This document shows, piece by piece, positions 24,716 through 34,143 of a stretch of 36,319 nucleotides of DNA. The stretch is from assembly GCA_021163925.1 (NCBI GenBank), contig JAGGTD010000062.1, positions 1 through 36,319 on the forward strand. Direction: 5' to 3'. A program made the position numbers and the translations under genes. Source of the DNA: Nitrososphaerota archaeon (lineage in GTDB: Archaea > Thermoproteota > Nitrososphaeria_A > Caldarchaeales > Wolframiiraptoraceae). Numbering within the stretch: the stretch's first letter is position 1; each line of letters opens with the position of its first letter. The notes under the pieces are model-generated. The model ran no database searches, was not told where the DNA came from, and worked only from the letters and a program-made list of their open reading frames with translations.

Positions 24716-25582
24716 TTGAAGATAGATCTCGACTGCCTCTCGTGCACCTTGAGGATGGCGTCACGTAACGCTAGACTGGTTACTAAGGATATCAAGCTCC
24801 AGAGAAAGATTATGATCGAGGTAATCAAATCTCTTGAATCCGTCAGCTGGGACTTCATACCAATAGAGCTCGCCTTTATCGTGAATAGGGTGATCAGCGA
24901 GGTGACGGGAAACCCCGACCCCTTCAAGGAACTTAGGAGGAGGAGCAATGACATGGTTCTCAAGATCTATCCAGAGTTGAAGAAGATTGTTGAAAGCTCC
25001 TCTGATAAGTTGGAGACCGCTGTCAAGTTATCGGCGGCCGGCAACTCAATAGACCTCGGAGCATATCTCCAACTGGACTTACATGAATCCATCGAGAGGG
25101 CTATGAAGGGGTCGTTCATGATCAACGACTATAAGGAGTTTAGGGAGAGGGTCTTAAAGGCTGAAGACATGATATACTTCCTTGACAACGCTGGAGAGAT
25201 AGTGCTCGATAAGTTGCTGATAGAGACGATGCTCGACGTAAGATCTAGGCCATTCAAATCGATCACCCTAGTCGTCAAGGGAGGACCCGCGATAGGCGAT
25301 GCCATTCCAGAGGATGTGAGATATATTGGTCTGGATAAGCTCCCCAACGTCGAGGTCAGATCTGTCTCAAATGGGGTTGAGGGAACTGGGCCATGGATGT
25401 CGAGCGAGGTCGTTAAGGGCTGGATAAGGGAGCATGATCTAAGGATATTCAAGGGGCAGGCGAACTATGAGACCTACGATGATGAAGCCGACTCATTCTT
25501 CATCCTGATGGTGAAGTGCCCGATTGTGGCAAAGGCGATAGGCGCTCCAATGGGAAGCTTCGTCTTAAAACATTCACGCTAA
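24716..25582 (+). CDS. DUF89 / ARMT1-like damage-control phosphatase
   Basis: A 288-aa protein with the DUF89 metal site: YFLDNAGEIVLDKLLIE (D, N, E and D), then LVVKGGPAIGDA and FKGQANYET. Family members are metal-dependent phosphatases that clear harmful sugar-phosphate or cofactor by-products, the in vivo substrate here unknown. DLDCLSCTLR at the N terminus gives a CxxC found in the prokaryotic subgroup. The start is TTG 24716 (MKIDLDCLSC), placed by the TATA-like box. The stop overlaps that of the convergent surface-protein gene. Confidence 0.85.
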   Translation: MKIDLDCLSCTLRMASRNARLVTKDIKLQRKIMIEVIKSLESVSWDFIPIELAFIVNRVISEVTGNPDPFKELRRRSNDMVLKIYPELKKIVESSSDKLETAVKLSAAGNSIDLGAYLQLDLHESIERAMKGSFMINDYKEFRERVLKAEDMIYFLDNAGEIVLDKLLIETMLDVRSRPFKSITLVVKGGPAIGDAIPEDVRYIGLDKLPNVEVRSVSNGVEGTGPWMSSEVVKGWIREHDLRIFKGQANYETYDDEADSFFILMVKCPIVAKAIGAPMGSFVLKHSR

Positions 25583-27852
25583 CCCCTTTTCCTCCTTTCC
25601 TTCAGAAGTTTTTTCAACTCCTCATCCTCAATCTCCTTCAAGACATCCTCAACCGATACGACGACATGCTCCTCCGTCTCCTCCTCTTCCATGACCGGCG
25701 GCGATGGAGGAGGATACTCTGGAGGAATCTCATAATATTCTCGTCTAAGCATCTCCCTCTTCTTCCTGTATGCCGCGAACGTGATCAACGCCGTGAATAA
25801 GGCTATTATTCCAGCCGAGATGTAAATAGTTGTCAATGATATTGGAACCGTGACCGTGATCGGCCTACTGCTCCCGATATTGAATATCCTGCTGGAGCTG
25901 AACCAGAGATACTTCACTCTAACCATCAAATCGCATGGCGGAAGCGGGCCAACGTTCCAGATCTCCCCATTATCCCCAGTCCTCCCCTCATACAGTATGG
26001 TGCCATTCATCAAGCTCACGGAGACCTCGGCATCCTTAACCGGAAATCCTAGGTAATCGGTTACCCTGAATCCAGCCTTGAACACCCTAATCGGAATTGT
26101 TATGTCTTGGATGCCTCTCTCAATATAGATTGACTGTCTAGGGGATACATCGAATCCTTTCCAAGTGGCGTTCTCGATGAGCCAGTTACCCTCATAGATC
26201 CATGTGGTCGAGTCTGAGCCTAGTTTCATGGAATCCTCTCCACATCTAAGAACCAAACTCACCCCCTCAACAGGCTCCCCATCATATCCTACCACGTGGA
26301 TCCTCGCAAGCCACTCAAATCTATATCTGGCTTCCAAGTTTATGGGTTTGGAGATGGAAGTTATATTGCATAGTGGGTCGGCGCACTCGTATCCAACCCA
26401 CCCTATGAAGGTGAGTCTACTATCGTTCGATAATGGGATTATTGGCGGGGCATATACTTCATAGCTTGCCCCAGAATCCATCCAGATCTCATCCCTTATC
26501 TTGGCTTCATCTGGAGCTTGAATGGATAAGAGATACTGTTTCTTCCATTCCGCCCTCAGATCGAGTGGTCGATCCACCTCCTCTATCATGAGGCATGGTG
26601 ATGTTTGAGATAATGTCCCTCTCCAACCTTGAAACACCACCCTCATTCCTTCATCAAGTAATCTGATGGTGGGCGAGGCGTTGAAGTATATGCTGGAGCC
26701 TCTCTCGATCCAAGTGGATTGATTTGAGAGGTTTGTTGAGATCGGGTAAGCAGACTCGTATCTAACCAAGTAAAATACTCTCCACTTAACCCTAATCCTG
26801 ATAGGCTTCCTAACCTGAATCTTTATCGGATTTAGATCAGAGGTTACATCTCCAACCCACTTCTCGAACTTGATCATCGTTCCATTATCCCATCTATATT
26901 CTTTCGGAACCTTGTATTCCGCAAAGTCTCCATCTAAAACCCAGTCATCTGCTATCGTCGAGTTTATGTAATTCGACGAGATTAGGACGTGGTGATAGAA
27001 TCGCCATCTCACCACGACAAATATGGGGGAGAATACATCGAGTGAAACCTCCGATACATTCTCGAATTTCAGGTCTTTATAGTTCTTCAGCTCGTAGTCT
27101 GCGAGGATCTCCCCCACGACCGCCTTGGTTCCTCCATTATTTAAAAATGCGACGGGCTTTAAGACCCTGATCACGGCCTCCGAGCCTTCATCATACCATC
27201 CACCTCCAACAATCTCTGATATGGCTTGGGGATCTGAGACGATGTAGACTTTATACTGTCTTCTCCATATGGCTGAAGCCTTTATGGGCTGATAAACCTC
27301 GATCTTAATGAATCTGTTCATTCCCTCGAAGTCCCCGCTCCATCCCTCGAATATGAGCTTGGTGTTGTTTGAAAGCTCCTTACTTTTAGGGACCTCTACC
27401 CCGAGCTCTTCACCTCTCTTAATCCATTCAGAGATCCTCTCATATCCTAGGTTTACGTCAATCCAATACTCAACATCATAGCATGCATAGTATTCTGCGT
27501 TTGACGTGGCGTTAATAGAGATGGCCAGATTTGTTGTGACAAGCTCACTATCACGATACCATCCCCTAAAGATTAGACGCGTCCCATTGCGATATTCCCT
27601 GACCTCCTCTGCTCTATACGTGATCGACTGACCTTTATTGGTAACCATCTCGGTTAATAGGGACTTCCCAAGCTCGGACTTCATCCAAAACTTTATCGTA
27701 ACCCTCTCCTCTTGCATAGGAAAGTACGCAAGGGCTAATGCATCTCTCACCATGTTCATCGAATGGAATTGCTCCGCGGATGCGGTTTGGACTAGAGTTA
27801 GGATTATAAGCATGATGATGAATAAATAAATGATTTCACGTCCATGTCTCAT
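25579..27852 (-). CDS. Large surface protein with GW-type repeats and one C-terminal membrane anchor
   Basis: A 757-aa exported protein. After a signal peptide (REIIYLFIIMLIILTLVQTASA) come about six modules of 70-85 aa that each end in a hydrophobic strand plus W (FEGWSGD, FEKWVGD, FQGWRGT, FIGWVGY; the third is degenerate), like divergent InlB B-repeats. Two Ig/carboxypeptidase-regulatory-like domains follow (VVGYDGEPVEGVSLVL, VTDYLGFPVKDAEVSVSL), one transmembrane helix (674-695), a proline stretch and a strongly acidic then basic cytosolic tail. The role is probably cell-surface binding or envelope structure. ATG 27852 sits about 30 bases from a TATA-like box; an ORF from 27915 is longer but lacks this. 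Confidence 0.88.
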   Translation of the reverse strand: MRHGREIIYLFIIMLIILTLVQTASAEQFHSMNMVRDALALAYFPMQEERVTIKFWMKSELGKSLLTEMVTNKGQSITYRAEEVREYRNGTRLIFRGWYRDSELVTTNLAISINATSNAEYYACYDVEYWIDVNLGYERISEWIKRGEELGVEVPKSKELSNNTKLIFEGWSGDFEGMNRFIKIEVYQPIKASAIWRRQYKVYIVSDPQAISEIVGGGWYDEGSEAVIRVLKPVAFLNNGGTKAVVGEILADYELKNYKDLKFENVSEVSLDVFSPIFVVVRWRFYHHVLISSNYINSTIADDWVLDGDFAEYKVPKEYRWDNGTMIKFEKWVGDVTSDLNPIKIQVRKPIRIRVKWRVFYLVRYESAYPISTNLSNQSTWIERGSSIYFNASPTIRLLDEGMRVVFQGWRGTLSQTSPCLMIEEVDRPLDLRAEWKKQYLLSIQAPDEAKIRDEIWMDSGASYEVYAPPIIPLSNDSRLTFIGWVGYECADPLCNITSISKPINLEARYRFEWLARIHVVGYDGEPVEGVSLVLRCGEDSMKLGSDSTTWIYEGNWLIENATWKGFDVSPRQSIYIERGIQDITIPIRVFKAGFRVTDYLGFPVKDAEVSVSLMNGTILYEGRTGDNGEIWNVGPLPPCDLMVRVKYLWFSSSRIFNIGSSRPITVTVPISLTTIYISAGIIALFTALITFAAYRKKREMLRREYYEIPPEYPPPSPPVMEEEETEEHVVVSVEDVLKEIEDEELKKLLKERRKRG

Positions 27853-27930
27853 CACAGTCTTTCCGTCCATCCTTTTGAAAATAAATCGCATTTGACGCTT
27901 AAAAACCTTAACCACGATTAATGGAAAAAT

Positions 27931-28854
27931 CTAGCCAGTCTTCTCGAATCTCATCCTAAGCTCTCTCAACAATTCCTCCAAGCTCCTATAATTTTTCCTC
28001 CTAAGCTGTTTGAGGATTACGCTGGCCGGAACCCTAGTCTTCTCATCTATATCTATTAGCTTCCATCCATGTTTCCTTACAAGCTCCTCTTTCGTCGCTG
28101 GAAAGCTCGCATCCACGAGAACTTCCGCGAGGGAGTCTATGCCATAGCTTTTAGTAACCCTCGGTAGCTCGCCTTTCTTCAAGAATCTCTCTAGTCTGGC
28201 GGCATCGAGATACATCCTTATTCCATGGAAGCTTAGGTAAACCTTCTTCGACCTCCTCTTCTCAGCCCTCTCCCTTATCCTGATTAGGTCGTCGTCTGTG
28301 AACTGGTATATGTTATGGCTTCCCTTCCCGAATAGCCTCGTGTAGGCTATCTCCTCATCGTCATATGGCGGCTCTTCAATAGAGTAGTCTGTTATCGGGA
28401 CGAGCTTTAGCTTAATCGCCTCCTCGACCGCCTTGAGAGGCCACCCAGCCCTAGGCTCCCAGGCTATCCTGATGTCTCCAAGATCCACCTTCTTGAGGAT
28501 GTTCTTCAGCCCATTTACCGCTTTTATCGGGTCGAGGGATCGTGGAGTTTCGAGGACCAGTATCTTCGATCTAAGAGTTTCAGCCACCTCAACGCAGTCT
28601 TGAAAAGCCTTAACCACCTTCTCCGTCGGATTCAGTTTCTCGACGTGGCTTATCAGCCTATTGAGTCTAACCGAGAATTCGAAATCTCTTGGAACCCTCC
28701 TACGCCAAGACCTCACCAAGTCCATTGGGGGGATCTTGTAGAAGGTCGAGTTAACCTCAACGAATCTAAAGGCCATGGAGTAAGCTTCCAGTGGATCCAT
28801 GTTCGGGATTATGAAGTATTGCCAGCCCCCGCATCCTATTACGATCTCCCCCAC
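27931..28854 (-). CDS. DUF72 (YecE-like) protein
   Basis: A TIM-barrel DUF72 protein of 307 aa. The family signatures are IGCGGWQYF at the N terminus, FVEVNSTFYKIP, FSVRLNRLISHVEKL and a central WEPRAGWP. Function of the family is unknown; glycosidase, nuclease or DNA-associated roles have been suggested. A charged C-terminal extension (HGWKLIDIDEKTRVPASVI and following) is not seen in the second DUF72 gene. GTG 28854 is 27 bases from a TATA-like GGAATATTTG. It lies divergent from a second DUF72 gene, with about 95 bases between. Confidence 0.85.
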   Translation of the reverse strand: MGEIVIGCGGWQYFIIPNMDPLEAYSMAFRFVEVNSTFYKIPPMDLVRSWRRRVPRDFEFSVRLNRLISHVEKLNPTEKVVKAFQDCVEVAETLRSKILVLETPRSLDPIKAVNGLKNILKKVDLGDIRIAWEPRAGWPLKAVEEAIKLKLVPITDYSIEEPPYDDEEIAYTRLFGKGSHNIYQFTDDDLIRIRERAEKRRSKKVYLSFHGIRMYLDAARLERFLKKGELPRVTKSYGIDSLAEVLVDASFPATKEELVRKHGWKLIDIDEKTRVPASVILKQLRRKNYRSLEELLRELRMRFEKTG

Positions 28855-28949
28855 ATCTCCTGAAACATACAAGAGGAATATTTGAGTTAGAGTTTGGACG
28901 CCGTTTTGGTGCTTGGCTTAAATCCAGCCTCGGCCATGGATTGAGGGGC

Positions 28950-30140
28950 TTGGCCAAGATCCTCTTAGGTACTAGTGGATGGAGCTATGAGGACTGGGTC
29001 GGGGTCTTCTATCGAAGCTCTAATGAGGGCAAGCTCTACAGGTATTCGAGGGTGTTTGAGACGGTTGAGATAGACTCCACATTCTACTCATATCCAGATC
29101 CCAGAATCATCATGTCGATGGAGAGAATGGTTCCGGAGAACTTCACGTTCTCGGCCAAGGTTCCGAGGCTGATAACCCATAAGAAGAAGCTCAGCCCATC
29201 GGAGGGAGTTGAGGAGGATCTTAACCGATTCCTCGAAGTTTTAAAGCCGCTGAGTAGTTCTGGAAAGCTCGGCCCTCTCTTGATCCAGCTCCCCCCAAGC
29301 TTCACCTACGAGAGACATAGAGAACTTTTGAGAGACTTCTTCAAGATCCTCCCAGATGAGTATAGGTTCGCCGTGGAGTTTAGGGATCTATCATGGCTCA
29401 AGGAGGATTCCCTCAGCCTCCTATCGAGATACGATGTCGCATACACGATAGTGGACGAACCATTGCTCCCACCTGAGCTACACGTAACAACCGATTTCTC
29501 ATATGTTAGATGGCATGGTAGGGGGACGAGGCCATGGTATAATTATCACTATAGTAGGGAGGAGCTTGAGCCTTGGAGGAATAGGTTGGAGGAGTTGAGC
29601 GATAGAGTTGATGTGGTCTATGGATACTTCAATAACCACTTCCACGGATACGCCGTCCACAACTGTCTCCAAGTCCTTGAGATTCTCGGAATAATAACCC
29701 CGGAGCAGAGGGAGGTTTTGGAGGAGGTTGAGAGGAATCTGGCTAGACCGGCTAAACCCGTTGAATCCCTATCGGTCTATATGTCCCCCGAAAAGCTTCC
29801 AAAGAATGTAAGAGATCTGTTAAAGATGTTGGTGAGCGAGTCTAGGCTTAGGAGGGCTGAGAAGATGGATAAGAATCTGATTAGAGTCTTGGAGAAGTCT
29901 GAGAACTATCTAAGCGCGGAGGTTAAGGAGTATGGAGTGGTCATAGACCTTGATAGGAGGCTGATCTTACATGATTGCGCCGACTGGGAGAGGGTTAGAT
30001 TGGAGTTTAAGCTATGTAAGCATATAGCTGCCCTCCTACTGAACTTAGACGAAAACTATGCCAAGAACATTTTGAGGGATATTATCGTGAATAGGGGTTT
30101 GTGGAGCTTTCGGAGACTTGAGAGTCCTATAGAAAAATGA
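28950..30140 (+). CDS. DUF72 protein with a C-terminal SWIM-like zinc motif
   Basis: A 396-aa protein. The N-terminal part is a classic DUF72 domain (LLGTSGWSYEDW, ETVEIDSTFYSYP, FSAKVPRLITH, VEFRDLSW, VRWHGRG, YGYFNNHFHGYAVHN). A helical linker follows, then LILHDCADWERVRLEFKLCKHIAALLLNL near the C terminus, which matches a SWIM zinc finger ending in CxH, with HxC in place of the usual first CxC. SWIM motifs bind DNA or proteins. I start at TTG 28950 (MAKILLGTSG), 30 bases after a TATA-like GGCTTAAATCC; TTG 28941 is the alternative. Confidence 0.86.
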   Translation: MAKILLGTSGWSYEDWVGVFYRSSNEGKLYRYSRVFETVEIDSTFYSYPDPRIIMSMERMVPENFTFSAKVPRLITHKKKLSPSEGVEEDLNRFLEVLKPLSSSGKLGPLLIQLPPSFTYERHRELLRDFFKILPDEYRFAVEFRDLSWLKEDSLSLLSRYDVAYTIVDEPLLPPELHVTTDFSYVRWHGRGTRPWYNYHYSREELEPWRNRLEELSDRVDVVYGYFNNHFHGYAVHNCLQVLEILGIITPEQREVLEEVERNLARPAKPVESLSVYMSPEKLPKNVRDLLKMLVSESRLRRAEKMDKNLIRVLEKSENYLSAEVKEYGVVIDLDRRLILHDCADWERVRLEFKLCKHIAALLLNLDENYAKNILRDIIVNRGLWSFRRLESPIEK

Positions 30141-30154
30141 CCCAATTCAGATGA

Positions 30155-31444
30155 TTAGATTATGCATGATGCTAAGCCGACGCTATATAGGCACTCGGAG
30201 CATGATGGAGAGTTTCCATAGCAGTCGAGCAGATTATCCTTCACGAACCAGCATTCGAGTTCGGAATACGGGCAGTCTCCACACCATGGGCAGTTGCGAA
30301 TCAAGTTCTTCCTCATCTCTCTAAACCTCTTAAATCCCTCATTTGATAGGATCTTTGACAGACTCTCAGACTTGACATCTCCGATCAAATATTCATGAAC
30401 TAGCTTGTTATGAGAATTGACGTATTCGGGATGGGTGTAGGCGAGCTCCATGCACGGCGCGACCTTCCCATCTCTCCTAACATAGATTGAATGCTTCTCC
30501 TCATATGGGCATGTTCTATCGGCGGCGTCTGAGAATACTTTGGGAACCCTGAGCTCCACCCCACTACTCTCAGCGATCTCGCTCATCTGCTCAAACACTT
30601 CTCTGACTCTCAGCGCCAAGCTTATCTTATGCCGCTCTTCGCAGAGGGCGGTTAGGTTCGCGGTATATCCATGCGATGTCAAGTCTCCCATGATCTCAAA
30701 GTATTTCTTGAGTTCATGACTTCCTCTTGGCCTAGCATAAGAGAGCAGCAAGGCTTGATGGGATGCCTTGTCACGGATCTCGCAAAGCTCTCTCAACCCA
30801 TCTTCTCCGAGCACGGATAGGACTCGCTCGCTCACGCATGTATAGCATGCATATTCGTAGATCTGTTTTGAATAGGGAACCACGTGGCTTACCTGGACAT
30901 AATCTACTCCTAGGTCAGCGGCATATTCCACCACCTTTGGAAGCTCCTCGAATCCATGCTTTAGGATCACGCACTCAACCCCTATCTCAAGCTCAGGTAG
31001 AATTCTCCTACCGATCCTACAGAGATCCTCAAGCGACTTTAAGACACGTGAACCTGACCCAACCCGAATCTTCTTGAGCTGCTGTAGGTTGACTGAGTCG
31101 ACTGAGACGGCTATCGAGTCTAACCCGCGTTCGATGGCCTTCTCTATGACAGATTCATTGAGGAGCATGCCATTCGTGCTCAGAAATATCTTCGAGTCCT
31201 TGAAGGATCTCCTCGCATAATATATCATATCCAGTATTCTAGGATTCATGAACGGCTCTCCAAATCCATACAGATTTATCCTCTCTAACCCCTCAACTTG
31301 ATCCAATATTCTGAGAAATGTGTTGAAGTCCATGTCCCTCGGCTCATAGCCCGACCAAAACCTCCTCAAGCAATAGATGCAGTTAAGGTTACATCTGGTG
31401 GTGACCTCTATGTGCAGGTTTTTAAGATCGAAGCCGTGGCTCAT
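30155..31444 (-). CDS. Radical SAM/SPASM protein, probable tungsten-oxidoreductase maturase
   Basis: A 429-aa radical SAM enzyme with CxxxCxxC in RCNLNCIYCLRRFW (C18, C22, C25), FGEPFMNP, and a long C-terminal part rich in cysteines, including CPWCGDCPYSELECWF and CSECLY, fitting SPASM-type auxiliary clusters. It closely resembles the tungsten cofactor oxidoreductase radical SAM maturases found next to AOR-family genes. It follows the AOR gene by 46 bases on the same strand. A TATA-like box in that gap (plus-strand GGGATTAAGAT) suggests it can also be transcribed alone. Exact chemistry on the target is unknown. Confidence 0.85.
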   Translation of the reverse strand: MSHGFDLKNLHIEVTTRCNLNCIYCLRRFWSGYEPRDMDFNTFLRILDQVEGLERINLYGFGEPFMNPRILDMIYYARRSFKDSKIFLSTNGMLLNESVIEKAIERGLDSIAVSVDSVNLQQLKKIRVGSGSRVLKSLEDLCRIGRRILPELEIGVECVILKHGFEELPKVVEYAADLGVDYVQVSHVVPYSKQIYEYACYTCVSERVLSVLGEDGLRELCEIRDKASHQALLLSYARPRGSHELKKYFEIMGDLTSHGYTANLTALCEERHKISLALRVREVFEQMSEIAESSGVELRVPKVFSDAADRTCPYEEKHSIYVRRDGKVAPCMELAYTHPEYVNSHNKLVHEYLIGDVKSESLSKILSNEGFKRFREMRKNLIRNCPWCGDCPYSELECWFVKDNLLDCYGNSPSCSECLYSVGLASCII

Positions 31445-31490
31445 CTTTCATAAAATAAATGGGGAAGGTATGGGATTAAGATTATCTCGA

Positions 31491-33338
31491 TTAGAGCTCT
31501 ATCTCAAGCTCCTTTAACTTCTCTGGGGTTGGCCTCCCATCAACCCATCCTCTAAGCTCATAATACTCCTTCTTCATCTCATCGAGTTCGACTACATGCC
31601 CCTTCGCAGGTCCTTCAGGCATCTGCTCCTTCAACAGCCTCGGTGGAAGAGTGTCATCCTTTCCATCGAATCCAAGCTTATTGACCAAGACCCTCTCAAG
31701 GTTGTATATCCTCTCGCCTATCCTCATTATGTCGTCGGCCGTGTAGTCGACTCCCATCACCGCCGAGAGGAAGGCGGCGTAGTCCTCCGCTCCTAGGGCG
31801 AAGGTTGTGAAGAGGCAGTTTACGGCGGAGTTCACCACGCATGTGAAGTCTTGGAAGGTCTTGACCCACTTCGCCTTACCCTTCGGAGTCAATGGGTCTA
31901 TCTTCTCCGGAACTCCTAGGATCTCGGGCGAGATCGTGTATCCAGTTACATGGCATCCACCCCTATTCGACGTGGCATACTCCAACCCTATCCCCTTAGC
32001 TCCTCTAGGATCATAGGCGGGCATCTCCAATCCCTTGACGCTCATCGATAGCTCAGGTCTCCCGAAGATCTCCGCAAGCCTCTTAGAGCCTAGGGCCAAG
32101 TATTTCCCGAAGCCGACCTTATATGCCGTCCTCCAAATCGCTTCGACTAGAGCGGCGGCGTTCCCAAATCTTAGATCCAATCCCTGTAAGATCTCCTCAG
32201 GGATACATCCCTTCTCGACGAGCTCCATTGCGCATGCTATCGTTGAGCCCATGCTTATAGGATCTATTCCAAGCTCATCACAGTAGTGGTTCGCCTTGAT
32301 GACGGCCTCGAGGTCTGAGACTCCTGTGCAGCTTCCAAGGGCCCAGATGTTCTCATATTCAGGTCCCTCCGTGTAGAGTATCTGGTAGGCTCCCTTCTCA
32401 ACCCTCGAAACTCTCCCACATCCTATTGGACAGCCCCAGCATGGCCTCCTCTTAATGAGGTATTTCTCGGCGAGCAGTTCGCCGCTTATCTTCTCGGCCT
32501 CTGGATTCACTCCGCTCTGCCAGTTCTTGTATGGGAGTATTCCAGCACTATTAATTATCTTCACGAGGACCGCTGTCCCGAGTTTTGGTAGGGACTCGCT
32601 TGTCACGGGGTTTGTCTTGATCTTTTCGAGGAGCTTCTTCCCAACCTCCTTAAGCTTTTCTGGGTTCGCGGCCTGAGGCTTCTGAGTCCCTGAGACCACT
32701 ATGGCCTTAAGCTTCTTAGATCCCATAACCGCTCCAAGCCCACCTCTACCTCCAGCCCTATGCTCATCATTTATCACCGGCGCAAAATAGACTAGGTTCT
32801 CTCCAGCAGGTCCTATACATGCCACGCTTACATTCTTTCCCCCAACCTCCTTCTTCAAGATTCTACAGGTGTCGAAGGTATTCATCCCCCAGACATGGGA
32901 TGCGTCTCTAAGCTCAGCCTCTCCATCGGTTATCGAGAGATAGACTGGAGTGTCTGAAGCACCTTGAATGACGATCATATCGTATCCAGCGAACTTCAAG
33001 AATGGCCCCCACTCTCCGCCAGCGTTCCCGCTACCGATCGACCCCGTTAAAGGCGCCTTCAAGGCCATAATGTGGTATCTTCCAGATGATGGGACCTCTG
33101 GGAACCCTGTTGCAGGCCCTGTCGCGAAAATCAGGACGTTTTCTGGGCCGAGGGGGTTGAGGTCTCTCAGGTCCATCCCCTTCTCCTCATAGCTCTTAGC
33201 TATCTCATAGAGAATCTTCACTGCGTAACCCTTTCCACCGATGTATTTCCTAGCTATCTCCTCATTTATAGGCTCGGTTGAAATAGTTCCTGTAGTCAGA
33301 TTAACTCGGAGTATCTTACCCATATATCCGCCTAACAT
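31491..33338 (-). CDS. aor: Aldehyde ferredoxin oxidoreductase (tungsten enzyme)
   Basis: A 615-aa AOR-family protein, the usual length. MGKILRVNLTTG begins it. The [4Fe-4S] cysteines are C300, C303 and C307 in CWGCPIGCGR, with C508 as the fourth; the spacing matches Pyrococcus furiosus AOR. Pterin-binding segments RAGGRGGLGAVMGSKKLKAI and GLEYATSNRGGC are conserved. AOR enzymes oxidise aldehydes with ferredoxin as acceptor and use a bis-pyranopterin tungsten cofactor; the specific substrate (aldehyde, glyceraldehyde-3-P or other) is not clear. It heads a pair with the radical SAM maturase, and MoaC/MoaB in the window would make its pterin. Confidence 0.95.
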   Translation of the reverse strand: MLGGYMGKILRVNLTTGTISTEPINEEIARKYIGGKGYAVKILYEIAKSYEEKGMDLRDLNPLGPENVLIFATGPATGFPEVPSSGRYHIMALKAPLTGSIGSGNAGGEWGPFLKFAGYDMIVIQGASDTPVYLSITDGEAELRDASHVWGMNTFDTCRILKKEVGGKNVSVACIGPAGENLVYFAPVINDEHRAGGRGGLGAVMGSKKLKAIVVSGTQKPQAANPEKLKEVGKKLLEKIKTNPVTSESLPKLGTAVLVKIINSAGILPYKNWQSGVNPEAEKISGELLAEKYLIKRRPCWGCPIGCGRVSRVEKGAYQILYTEGPEYENIWALGSCTGVSDLEAVIKANHYCDELGIDPISMGSTIACAMELVEKGCIPEEILQGLDLRFGNAAALVEAIWRTAYKVGFGKYLALGSKRLAEIFGRPELSMSVKGLEMPAYDPRGAKGIGLEYATSNRGGCHVTGYTISPEILGVPEKIDPLTPKGKAKWVKTFQDFTCVVNSAVNCLFTTFALGAEDYAAFLSAVMGVDYTADDIMRIGERIYNLERVLVNKLGFDGKDDTLPPRLLKEQMPEGPAKGHVVELDEMKKEYYELRGWVDGRPTPEKLKELEIEL

Positions 33339-33386
33339 AGCCTGTCATCTCATAACTGGGTCGTTATCCTACTTAAGATTTTCCGC

Positions 33387-34079
33387 TTAAAGCTCGTTAA
33401 GCAACTTTCCCCCGCAAAATCTGAGTATGTAGTCTACGGCGAGCCTCCCCGCATTCTTGAGGACCTCAACCCTTATTCCAGGGACTCCGCAGACCATTAA
33501 GCACACCTTCTCTGTCCTCAGCGTGACCTTGCTATACTCGGCGTCTCGATATGGGTAGATGGCTACAAGCCTACTTGAGTCCGCTACAACTATCTCTCCA
33601 CCTCTTAAGATCTTCGGCTTTTTCATGCCTATTCCATGGAATTCCTCGCCCTCTCTAGCGAATCTCATGACCATATCCCCATCTATCTTCTCCAAGTCGA
33701 AGGCGGCCAAGGCTATCCCCGACTCCGCGGATGCGAGATTGTATGAGTCTACGAGGGTGTTTATTCTGGGAATCCCCCTACCGCTCAATATCCTCCTGAG
33801 TAAAGCCTCTGCAGCCGGCCTGATCTTCGTCGGATCTATCCCAATCCTCCAGAAGAAGCTCCTATAGGTCTTCACGAGCGGATCATCTTTTAGAGACTCG
33901 AGCCTATACCTCTTCCTAAGCTTGTCGCAGATCTCCAGCTTGAATTCCTCGAGTTCTTGAGAGTATTCTGAGACCTCGACCGAGTCTATCCCCATTAATA
34001 GGACGTTTAGGTCTGGAAACCGGTCCTTAACCTCCTCATCTATTATGAGCCTCAAATCCATGAACCCTTCGATCTCCAT
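33387..34079 (-). CDS. Stand-alone B3/B4 (tRNA-binding/editing-type) domain protein
   Basis: A 230-aa protein of the B3/B4 domain family known from the PheRS beta subunit: YRSFFWRIGIDPTKIRPAAEALLRRIL, LPRINTLVDSYNLAS-like RINTLVDSYNLASAES and GEIVVADSSRLVAIYPYRDAE. In PheRS this domain edits mischarged Tyr-tRNA; free-standing archaeal copies may edit tRNAs or bind other ligands. The C-terminal FCGGKLLNEL is a weak extension. ATG 34079 or the in-frame ATG 34061 could be the start; a TATA-like box at 34096-34107 fits 34061 better. Confidence 0.85.
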   Translation of the reverse strand: MEIEGFMDLRLIIDEEVKDRFPDLNVLLMGIDSVEVSEYSQELEEFKLEICDKLRKRYRLESLKDDPLVKTYRSFFWRIGIDPTKIRPAAEALLRRILSGRGIPRINTLVDSYNLASAESGIALAAFDLEKIDGDMVMRFAREGEEFHGIGMKKPKILRGGEIVVADSSRLVAIYPYRDAEYSKVTLRTEKVCLMVCGVPGIRVEVLKNAGRLAVDYILRFCGGKLLNEL

Positions 34080-34143
34080 GAGTTTTATCCGTGTTAAGTT
34101 TTACTCCGATCTGAGCGGGTAGATCTAGGTTGTCGAGGTTACG

